In this document: one piece after another, positions 33,770-40,432 of the stretch
How the letters are laid out: the number at the start of each line of letters is the position of its first letter
Position numbering within the stretch: the stretch's first letter is position 1
NCBI GenBank assembly: GCA_934660915.1
Contig: CAKUIF010000011.1
Coordinates: 1-64,000, forward strand
Length of the DNA stretch: 64,000 nt
Origin: an uncultured Olsenella sp.
Lineage (GTDB): Bacteria > Actinomycetota > Coriobacteriia > Coriobacteriales > Atopobiaceae
Direction of reading: 5' to 3'
Position numbers and translations under genes: made by a program
Notes under the pieces: model-generated
Told to the model about the DNA's origin: nothing
Databases searched by the model: none
Seen by the model: only the letters and a program-made list of their open reading frames with translations

Positions 33770-34108
33770 ATGGCAGAGCTCATAAAGAACGTCAAGAAGG
33801 AATCCGCCTTTACCCTAGCCGACCTCGTCGATGTCGAGGAAGGCCGCGTGAACAGCCTCACGCTTTCGCAGACGCCCGCCACCAAGGTCACGCTCTTCGC
33901 GATCGACGCGGACGAGGGAATGAGCAGCCACGCCGCCGGCGGGGACGCTATGGTCAACGTGCTCGAGGGGTCCGGCAAGGTTGTCATCAACGGCGTCCCG
34001 CACGTCCTTTCCGCGGGTCAGTCCATCGTGATCCCGGCGGGGGCGCCGCACTCGGTCCGCGGGGTCACCGCGTTCAAGATGCTGCTCGTCGTCGTTTTCG
34101 CCTCGTAG
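33770..34108 (+). CDS. Cupin domain protein 1
   Basis: 112 aa, one small beta barrel. Cupin motif 1 is degenerate (DEGMSSHAAGGDAMVNVLEGSG) with one His; motif 2 (LSAGQSIVIPAGAPHSVRG) keeps the PxGxxH. A metal site is possible but incomplete. Cupins of this size are often sugar- or small-molecule-binding or simple enzymes. Start: ATG 33770; the upstream ribosome site is weak. Followed 12 bases later by a second cupin gene. Confidence 0.85.
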   Translation: MAELIKNVKKESAFTLADLVDVEEGRVNSLTLSQTPATKVTLFAIDADEGMSSHAAGGDAMVNVLEGSGKVVINGVPHVLSAGQSIVIPAGAPHSVRGVTAFKMLLVVVFAS

Positions 34109-34120
34109 GAAAGAAACCCC

Positions 34121-34438
34121 ATGTCGTTCAAGAACCTTCCGACCGAGGCCGCCGCGCCCCTCGCCTCGCTCGTTGAGGCGCGCGCGGGACAGGTCTCGAG
34201 CCGCTCGCTCACAAGGATCGGCGATCCGCTCGCGGCGACGCTGCTGGCCTTTTCCGAGGGGGAGTCCGTGAGCGAGGAGACCTACGCCGGGGACACGCTT
34301 TACTACCTGGTTGAGGGCAAGGCCGAGGTCAATGCCGTGCAGATGACCGCGGGCGACGTGCTTAAGGTCCCCGCCGGCACGCCGCACGCGGTCCGTCCCG
34401 TCCCCGCCGCGAAGATTCTCCAGCTGACGCTTATATAG
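34121..34438 (+). CDS. Cupin domain protein 2
   Basis: 105 aa, paralogue of the preceding protein at low identity. GDTLYYLVEGKAEVNAVQMTAGDVLKVPAGTPHAVRPVPAAK gives both cupin motifs, but the His pair of motif 1 is replaced by Thr/Tyr positions, so metal binding is doubtful. The first 30 residues (ASLVEARAGQVSSRSLTR) parallel the start of cupin 1 (LADLVDVEEGRVNSLTLSQ), pointing to tandem duplication. Ribosome site: AGGAAAGAAA. Confidence 0.85.
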   Translation: MSFKNLPTEAAAPLASLVEARAGQVSSRSLTRIGDPLAATLLAFSEGESVSEETYAGDTLYYLVEGKAEVNAVQMTAGDVLKVPAGTPHAVRPVPAAKILQLTLI

Positions 34439-34463
34439 GTGCATATTCTTTGGGGCTTCATGT

Positions 34464-34613
34464 GCTAAGAAACCCGAGGTTCCAGCTCCAATCTCTCATC
34501 AAGCGCTAAGAAACGCCGGGTCTCAGCTCGTTTTGGAGGGCTGGGACCCGGCGTTTCTTAGCAAAATAGCCCGTGGAGCGCGAGATTAGGGCTGGAACCT
34601 GCGCTTTCTTAGC
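34464..34613. repeat. Four 23-25-nt repeats with gctaagaaa ends, two direct and two inverted
   Basis: Direct copies at 34464 and 34505, inverted at 34540-34562 and 34591-34613. All keep gctaagaaa (or tttcttagc); the rest is cgccgggtctcagc-like. The inner pair forms a nearly perfect hairpin before the end of the M14 genes. The gctaagaaa end is shared with the 25-kb array, but the core sequence differs. Confidence 0.88.
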
Positions 34614-34628
34614 CCCCAACCGGCCGCG

Positions 34629-35594
34629 CTACTGGCTGTGCGACCAGCTCGTCTCCGGCGCGATCTTGAACGCGATCGTGTACTGGTTGATCAGCGGCGC
34701 CACGTGGCAGAAGAACACGCGGCCGTCCACCGGCGTCGTGAGCATCTCCTTGATGTGCGCGTCGCCGGTGTCGAGGACCTGCCCGAGCGTCTGCCCGGCG
34801 CGGACGCGCTCGCCGGGCTCAACGTCGCGTAGAAAGAAGCCCCCGGCGCGTTCGCACCGCACGTCCACGAGCCCCGCCTCCTCGAGGCGCGTCGAACGGA
34901 AGCCGCCCGGTAGGGTGAACTTGACCACGCCGCGGTCGTCGAGGAAGCGCAGGATACAGTCCTCGACCTCGTCGGCGTTGCGGGTGGACAGCGACCCCAT
35001 GTCGCGCACGAACACGCTGAACGCGTGCGTCCCCCATACCTGCCAGTTGTAGTTGAGCGTCGTCGTGTCGAAGCTCGAGGGCTTCTTTGCCACGACGTAG
35101 GGGAAGCCGAACGCGCCGGCGAGCTCGAGGGACTCCTGCGTGATCTGCCCGGCCTCGGTCACGCGGACGTGGGGCTGGAAGTCTCCGGGCAGGTAGAAAC
35201 TGCAGAGCTGGATGCCGTAGTCGTAGCCCTGCACGGCGCGGAAGAGCCCGTCGGCGATGCGCTGGGTCGTCTCGCCGAGGTCGTAGCCGGGAAACATGCG
35301 GTTGATGTCGGTGTTGTCCACCGGCCAGAACCGCTCGGATATGTTCATGGAAAACGCGTTCACGGAGGGCACGACGAGCACGCGGCGCCCGGGGTCCATG
35401 GCGCCCTTCTCCTCAAGGGCGCAAAGGCGCCTCACGAGGTCTGCGCACACGTAGGTCTGCTCGACCTCGTTTCCGCGCATGGAGCCCACGATGGCCACAG
35501 ACTTCTGTGCATCGGCGCGGCCGAACTCGTAGCCCCAGATGGTCAGGGGCTCGCGGTAGGGCGTGTCGAGCGTAAAGAGGCTGATTCTTCTCAT
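34629..35594 (-). CDS. M14 AstE/aspartoacylase-like protein lacking metal ligands
   Basis: 321 aa, carboxypeptidase-like fold of the succinylglutamate desuccinylase/aspartoacylase family with a C-terminal beta domain (PVDGRVFFCHVAPLINQ). Compared with its neighbour, the zinc motif GVHGDELE reads GSMRGNEVE (His to Arg), the second zinc segment AIDIHAS reads GIQLCS (His lost), and the base-bearing LVVETG reads VFVRDMG. The substrate-binding NTDINRMFPG is kept. It is likely a non-hydrolytic partner or uses another mechanism. Its ATG overlaps the neighbour's stop by four bases, so the two are translated together as the end of the amidoligase operon. Confidence 0.85.
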   Translation of the reverse strand: MRRISLFTLDTPYREPLTIWGYEFGRADAQKSVAIVGSMRGNEVEQTYVCADLVRRLCALEEKGAMDPGRRVLVVPSVNAFSMNISERFWPVDNTDINRMFPGYDLGETTQRIADGLFRAVQGYDYGIQLCSFYLPGDFQPHVRVTEAGQITQESLELAGAFGFPYVVAKKPSSFDTTTLNYNWQVWGTHAFSVFVRDMGSLSTRNADEVEDCILRFLDDRGVVKFTLPGGFRSTRLEEAGLVDVRCERAGGFFLRDVEPGERVRAGQTLGQVLDTGDAHIKEMLTTPVDGRVFFCHVAPLINQYTIAFKIAPETSWSHSQ

Positions 35595-36553
35595 TGTTCG
35601 TCGTCCTTCAGGATGCGGCCGATCAAGGAGCCCGGGTAGACGACCGGGTACTCGCGCAGGGTGAACAGCAGGCCGGACTCGGGCGCCACGACGCGCTCCG
35701 CCACCTTTCCGGTCAGCGTGTCCGCGACGATGCCGATGAGCTGGCCCTTCTTTACGCGGCTGCCGTGCGGGGCCTCAGGCAGGAAGATCCCGCCCTCAGA
35801 GGCGTTGAGGTAGCTGACCTCGCCGTCGTTTGACACGATGGGCGCGGGCGCGGTCGTGAACCCGCCGCCCCAGGCCCCGAGGTGCGAGGCGAGCCGCAGG
35901 ATTCCCTGGGTGAGCCGCTCCCCGTACTCGCGCGTGATGCGCATGCCGACGCCCGTCTCGACGACGAGCGTGCGGGTGCCGGTGGTGTTGAGCGCGTAGG
36001 CGAGCGTCGACTGCAGGACCGTCGCCGAGGCGTGGACCCACACGAAGTCGACGTTCAAAAGAGGGGCAAGGGGAAGAAGCGCCTCGGCCGACAGCTCGTT
36101 GATGCGCACCTGCGGCATCTCGCGCAGGAAGATGTTCGACGCGTGGATGTCGATGGCCACGTCGGCCCCGGAGATGTCGTCGAAGACGGCCGCGGCGAGC
36201 GTCTCGGTGAGGTCGCCGTCGCGCTTGCCGGGGAAGGTCCGGTTGAGGTCGACGTCGAACATGGGGACACCGCGCTCGATCGAGTTGATGCCGAGGGGGT
36301 TGATGGCGGGGTAGATGTCCACGGTGCCGTAGAGCTGGCCGAGGTGGGCCTCGAGCTCCTGGGCGAGCTGGTGGGCGACGTACTGCCCCTCGAGCTCGTC
36401 GCCGTGGACGCCCGTGATCACCGCGATGCGGGGACGGTGCCCGAACGCGACCTCGCCCCCGAAGGGCGCGGGGGCCGTTCCCTCGATGCGGTGCTTCTGG
36501 ATGATCAGCCGCTCTCCCACGGGGAGCTCGGCGGAGAATACCGTTTGGATCAC
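35591..36553 (-). CDS. M14 AstE/aspartoacylase-like zinc hydrolase
   Basis: 320 aa. Zinc ligands are intact: His and Glu in ITGVHGDELEGQ, His in VAIDIHAS; the substrate-binding Arg is in VDLNRTFPGKRDGD and the general-base Glu in LVVETGVGM. The C-terminal barrel-sandwich domain follows (APESGLLFTLREYPVVYPG). Members hydrolyse N-acyl amino acids or small amides. I prefer the GTG at 36553 (VIQTVFSAEL) with GGAAGGAG seven bases upstream over the ATG at 36568, which sits in that site. It lies in an operon with ATP-grasp, alpha-E and transglutaminase-like genes, so its substrate may be the product of that ligase. Confidence 0.88.
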   Translation of the reverse strand: MIQTVFSAELPVGERLIIQKHRIEGTAPAPFGGEVAFGHRPRIAVITGVHGDELEGQYVAHQLAQELEAHLGQLYGTVDIYPAINPLGINSIERGVPMFDVDLNRTFPGKRDGDLTETLAAAVFDDISGADVAIDIHASNIFLREMPQVRINELSAEALLPLAPLLNVDFVWVHASATVLQSTLAYALNTTGTRTLVVETGVGMRITREYGERLTQGILRLASHLGAWGGGFTTAPAPIVSNDGEVSYLNASEGGIFLPEAPHGSRVKKGQLIGIVADTLTGKVAERVVAPESGLLFTLREYPVVYPGSLIGRILKDDEQ

Positions 36554-36598
36554 GCAGTCTCCTTCCATGCGTCTTTGGGACGGGTCGGGCGCAGTTGC

Positions 36599-37393
36599 CT
36601 ACCAGGTGCGGGACGCGTCGTCGACCACGCGCACGTGAACCGACATCTCCTGGCCCGCGCCGCCGACGAAGACGCCGCGCTCGATGGGGCAGTCGGCGAA
36701 GTCGCGCCCGTGCGAGAGCGTCACGTAGCCGCAGTCCACCTCGCGCCGGTTCGTCGGGTCCAGGCCGTGCCAGCAGGTCCCGTCGTGGACCTCGGCCCAG
36801 GCGTGCGTCTGGCCCTCACCGATAAGAAACCCGTTCACGTAGCGGGCGGGCACGCCGGCGCGGCGGCACGCGGCCACGAGCACGTGGGCGTAGTCCTGGC
36901 ACACGCCGCGGCCGCCCGCAAGCGCCTCCTCGGCGGTCGTGCTCACGTCCGTCGCGCCCTTCTCGTAGCTCATTGCCTGCGAGACCGCGTCGGACAGCCT
37001 GCGCGCCTTCTGCAGCGCGGGTAGGTTCGCGCTGACGCGCAGCACATCGGACACGAACTCCTTGATGGCGTCGCCCGCGGACGTGAGCTCACTCTCGCGC
37101 AAGTAGATGGGGTGGGCAGGCGCGGGATTGATCCGGGCCGTGTCGACCATGACCATGCCCGACGAGACGAACGAGAAGTTGTCGTGCGCGCCCTCGAGCC
37201 TTCCGACCTGCAGGTGGTTGCCGAAGCCGTCGACCTGCGCCGTGAGCGTCGCGGGCGGCTCGACGATGATCTGCGCATCCATGACGGTCTGGGAGCCCGT
37301 GTCCGGCGGCATGCAGCGCAAGACGAAGTCGTGGTTCGTCACCGGCTCGCTGAACTCCAGCCTCGTCTCGAAGTAGTAGTTGAGGATCTTCAT
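36599..37393 (-). CDS. Transglutaminase-like cysteine peptidase family protein
   Basis: 264 aa. An N-terminal beta domain (about 1-95) precedes the transglutaminase core with catalytic C165 (GGRGVCQDYAHV), H197 (QTHAWAEV) and D212 (GLDPTNR). The family acts as a peptidase or amidase in bacteria rather than a crosslinker. This N-terminal/core build is the one regularly found beside alpha-E and circularly permuted ATP-grasp genes, where it is predicted to cleave the peptide-like product. It starts nine bases after the alpha-E gene. Confidence 0.92.
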   Translation of the reverse strand: MKILNYYFETRLEFSEPVTNHDFVLRCMPPDTGSQTVMDAQIIVEPPATLTAQVDGFGNHLQVGRLEGAHDNFSFVSSGMVMVDTARINPAPAHPIYLRESELTSAGDAIKEFVSDVLRVSANLPALQKARRLSDAVSQAMSYEKGATDVSTTAEEALAGGRGVCQDYAHVLVAACRRAGVPARYVNGFLIGEGQTHAWAEVHDGTCWHGLDPTNRREVDCGYVTLSHGRDFADCPIERGVFVGGAGQEMSVHVRVVDDASRTW

Positions 37394-37402
37394 AAGCCGC
37401 CC

Positions 37403-38128
37403 CTAGAAGACGCGCGCCGCGTGCCGCAGGATCTGACCGAGCTGGTCGTAGGTGACGGCGTCGGGGAACGAAGGGGCGTAGACGAGCTCGACCAGCGACT
37501 TGAGGTCGGCCTGGCTGTAGGGCGCGCCGGTGCGGTTGATGCGCGCGGTGAGGCGGTGCACTTCTTGGCGCACGCGGCCGAGCTTGTACGAGAGCCGGGC
37601 ATAGAGGTCGATGCGCTCGATCGAGATGCCGCACTTGATCAGGTTGCGGGCGGCGTCGGACTCGACGAAGTCGTCGACGCAGCCCTTGAAGGCCATGATG
37701 TTGTCTTGAACGAGCTGCAGGTCGAGCAGGGGAGCGTCGCTCGCCTGCGAGGCGGCGAGCGAGTTGACGGCCATCTGCACGTAGGAGAGCGACTCGGTGC
37801 CGAGCACGTCGCGAAGGCGCACCGCGTTGTCGTAGGCCGCGTCGAGCGAGTGCGCGATCGACGAGGGGCACGCGGCGTCGAAGAGACAGGCGCGGAAGAA
37901 CTCGCGCGGGGTCTCGGCGTCGGAGTCGAAGCCGAGCTCCTCGAGGCTGTCCTTCCAGGCGTCGCCTTGCCCGTCGAGCGCCTGGTCGTAGGCGGCCAGG
38001 ATGAACTTCTGCGTCGTGTAGGCGCGTTCGGCGTAGCGGCCGAGCCACAGCAGGTGGTCGGCCTTCTCGAGCGAGATCGAGGATGCGAGGGGCGCGCCGG
38101 GCGCCCCGGATGCTACGAGAGAACCCAT
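37403..38128 (-). CDS. Alpha-E domain protein
   Basis: 241 aa, all-alpha. The family start ISLEKADHLLWLGRYAERAYTT is clear, as is the later ERIDLYARLSYKLGRVRQEVHRL. Alpha-E proteins have no proven activity but occur almost always with circularly permuted ATP-grasp ligases (named in the amidoligase survey of Iyer and colleagues). The ATG at 38128 overlaps the end of the ATP-grasp gene by 16 bases, a sign of coupled translation and probably of complex formation. Confidence 0.9.
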   Translation of the reverse strand: MGSLVASGAPGAPLASSISLEKADHLLWLGRYAERAYTTQKFILAAYDQALDGQGDAWKDSLEELGFDSDAETPREFFRACLFDAACPSSIAHSLDAAYDNAVRLRDVLGTESLSYVQMAVNSLAASQASDAPLLDLQLVQDNIMAFKGCVDDFVESDAARNLIKCGISIERIDLYARLSYKLGRVRQEVHRLTARINRTGAPYSQADLKSLVELVYAPSFPDAVTYDQLGQILRHAARVF

Positions 38129-39441
38129 GTGTCCTTGAACCCTCCTCCTTGGGACGAGTTGACGATTGCGGAGCCCTCCTCGCGCGAGTAGCGCGTAAGC
38201 CCGCTCGGCCAGACCTCGGTGCGGGCGCCGGAAAGCACGAAGGCGCGCAGGTCGGCCTTGCGCGGGACGATTTGGCCGTCGATGAAAGTCGGCAGGCAAA
38301 GGAAGTCGACGACCTCCTGGGCGATGAAGCGGCGGGGCTCGCGGCGGATAAGCGCCTTTAGGTCCTCGAGCTTTTCGGGCTCGAGGCTGCTGCCGAAGAC
38401 GACCCCGTAGCCGCCCGCCTCGGCGACGTCCTTGATCACGAGGGAATCGGCGTGGTCCTGGACATAAGCCATGTCGTCGGGATAGAAGGGCAGGTAGGTG
38501 GGGGCGTTCTTGAGAATGGGCTTCTCGTTTAGGTAGTACTCGACCATTTTTGGCACGAAGTAATAGATGCCCTTGTCGTCCGCGGCGCCGTTGCCCGGGG
38601 CGTTGACGACGGCGACGTTGCCCGCGCGGTAGGCGCTCATGAGGTTGGGCACGCCGATGAGCGAGTCGGCGCGGAAGCACAGCGGGTCGAGGAACTCGTC
38701 GGAGAGGCGGCGGTAGACGGCGCCGACGAGCTGCTTGCCCGAGTGCCCGCGGTAGTAGAGGCGCTCGTCCTCGACAAAGAGCTCCTGGGGCTCGGCGAGG
38801 ACCGCGCCCGCCTTCTCGGCGAGGTAGGTGTGCTCGAAGTAGGCGGCGTTGTAGCGGCCCGGCGTGAGCACGACGTTGAGACCTCCCGTGTTCACGTGGT
38901 CGAGCACGCGGCGCAGGCGCTCGCCGTAGTCTCGGTTGTCGACGATGGGGGTGTTGCGGAAGGTCTCGGCGTCGCAGCGGCGGCAGAGCTGGCGCGCGAC
39001 GAGCGGGTACGAGGCGCCCGACGGGATGCGGAGGTTGTCCTCGAGGACGAACCACTCGTCGTTCTCGCCCTCGACGAGGTCGATGCCGCTGATGTGGCTG
39101 TAGATGCCGCCCGGCGGCGTAATGCCCTCGCATTGGGGCAGGTAGCCCGAGCTCGCGAAGGCGAAGTCCTCCGGGACGACGCCGTCGCGGACAATCTGCT
39201 TTTCGCCGTAGATGTCGGCGAGGTAGGCGTTTAAGGCGTCCACGCGCTGGGCGAGGCCGCGCTCGAGCATGGACCAGACGTCCTTCTTTATGACGCGCGG
39301 GATGGCGTCGAACGGGAAGAGCCGCTCGTTGAACTCCCCGTTCTTGTAGAGCCCGAACTTGACGCCGTAGCGCTCGAGCTGCTGGTTGATCTTGGGCGTG
39401 TGCGAAAGGAGGCTCTCGTACACGGGTGCATCCGAGGGCAT
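38113..39441 (-). CDS. Circularly permuted type 2 ATP-grasp protein (predicted amidoligase)
   Basis: 442 aa, DUF404/DUF407-type. Segments include FNERLFPFDAIPRVIKKDVW, YLPQCEGITPPGGIYSHISGIDLV, WFVLEDNLRIPSGASYPL, VVNAPGNGAADDKGIYYFVP and KDVAEAGGYGVVFG with FIAQEVVDFLCLPT, which together give the ATP-binding and metal-binding positions of the permuted fold. Predicted to join amino acids to a peptide or metabolite with ATP; no product has been fixed for this group. First gene of the five-gene minus-strand operon; ribosome site AAGGAGAGGGG. Confidence 0.9.
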   Translation of the reverse strand: MPSDAPVYESLLSHTPKINQQLERYGVKFGLYKNGEFNERLFPFDAIPRVIKKDVWSMLERGLAQRVDALNAYLADIYGEKQIVRDGVVPEDFAFASSGYLPQCEGITPPGGIYSHISGIDLVEGENDEWFVLEDNLRIPSGASYPLVARQLCRRCDAETFRNTPIVDNRDYGERLRRVLDHVNTGGLNVVLTPGRYNAAYFEHTYLAEKAGAVLAEPQELFVEDERLYYRGHSGKQLVGAVYRRLSDEFLDPLCFRADSLIGVPNLMSAYRAGNVAVVNAPGNGAADDKGIYYFVPKMVEYYLNEKPILKNAPTYLPFYPDDMAYVQDHADSLVIKDVAEAGGYGVVFGSSLEPEKLEDLKALIRREPRRFIAQEVVDFLCLPTFIDGQIVPRKADLRAFVLSGARTEVWPSGLTRYSREEGSAIVNSSQGGGFKDTWVLS

Positions 39442-39562
39442 GGGCCACCCCTCTCCTTGAGGACGTGCGGTAGATGGCCTTATGTTCGACGACGTGTGTT
39501 TCGCAGCGCGGGGGAGAGCGTTTCGACGGCGTGAACAAGTGTTGTGCGACGGTAAAATGGAC

Positions 39563-39626
39563 GTGAACAGGGGACGTACCCCCGTTCACGTCGCGATCGT
39601 GAAAGGGGGGTACGTCCCCTGTTCAC
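39563..39626. repeat. Perfect 21-bp inverted repeat with an inner hairpin
   Basis: Arms 39563-39583 and 39606-39626 are exact complements; the centre has ttcacg...cgtgaa. The right arm contains the stop codon of the YgjP-type gene (39623-39625 on the minus strand). It probably terminates that gene ahead of the amidoligase operon. Confidence 0.9.
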
Positions 39627-40249
39627 GGGCCCGCGACCTCGCGGGCATCGCGGCGAAGAAGGGCGCGAGCCCTGGCCTCGTCGGGATAGATAGCGGCGAG
39701 CAGGCTGTGGAACCTCTTGTTGTGAGACGCCTCCGCAAGGTGCGTCAGCTCATGGGCGACGACGTAGTCGAGGCAGGTCGGCGGGTAGGCGGCCAGCCGC
39801 GTGTTCACGCGGATGCGCCCGGTCGCGGGCGTGCACGAGCCCCAGCGAGTCCGCATGTCGCGCAGCTGCCACCCGGCCGCGTGAAGCCCGCTTGCCGCCT
39901 CCATGCGCGCGACCACCGCCGGCAGCGCCCGGGCGACCTCGGCGCGATAGAGCTCGGCCGCGTCGGTGCCCTCGGGAAGTGTCACGAGGCGGCCCCACAG
40001 GGCAACCCTGCCGTCGCCGGGGTCGGCCGCCGCGCCCTTCTTTGCGGCGGCGCGGGCGACGGCGGCGGCGAGCCATTCGGCATGGGCGTCCAAAAACGAT
40101 TGCGCCTCGGCTCGGCCTACGTGCCAGGGGACGCACATGTGTGCGGTGCCGTCCGGACGGACGCGCAGGTTGACGCGCCGGACCGCCTTTCGCTCCACGG
40201 CCACCTCGATGCCCGCCGCCTGCAACGTGTATGTGATCGGTTTTGCCAT
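39623..40249 (-). CDS. YgjP-like (SprT/DUF45) zinc metallopeptidase
   Basis: 208 aa from ATG 40249. The zinc site is HELTH (166-170) with a third His in HNKRFH (181), preceded by the family block RTRWGSCTPATGRIRVNTRLA. Cytoplasmic; the biological substrate is unknown. The ATG has no ribosome site, but a TAGAAT box ends about eight bases upstream, so the message may be leaderless. The TTG-initiated extension to 40303 adds a leader without a ribosome site. Upstream is an isolated copy of the 25-kb repeat core (40301-40322). Confidence 0.9.
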   Translation of the reverse strand: MAKPITYTLQAAGIEVAVERKAVRRVNLRVRPDGTAHMCVPWHVGRAEAQSFLDAHAEWLAAAVARAAAKKGAAADPGDGRVALWGRLVTLPEGTDAAELYRAEVARALPAVVARMEAASGLHAAGWQLRDMRTRWGSCTPATGRIRVNTRLAAYPPTCLDYVVAHELTHLAEASHNKRFHSLLAAIYPDEARARALLRRDAREVAGP

Positions 40250-40432
40250 GGGCCTGATTCTAGCAGGGCCGAGCGCCCTTCTTTCCAGCTTGGGCAGCTG
40301 CAAAGAAACGCCGACGTCTGGCGAACCTCGCCGCCCCGCCGCGTTACATCTCGCGGCGGCCCTTGTGCCCCGAGCCCCTCAATGGGTAAATATTGGGAAT
40401 TGACGCAACACCTACGAAAGGCGCCCTACCGC

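Noticed and set aside
39482..40432. 317-codon N-terminal extension of the fused ABC gene
   Set aside because: It runs antisense through the YgjP-type gene, is low in recognisable structure, and the ABC domain starts normally at the ATG at 40433.
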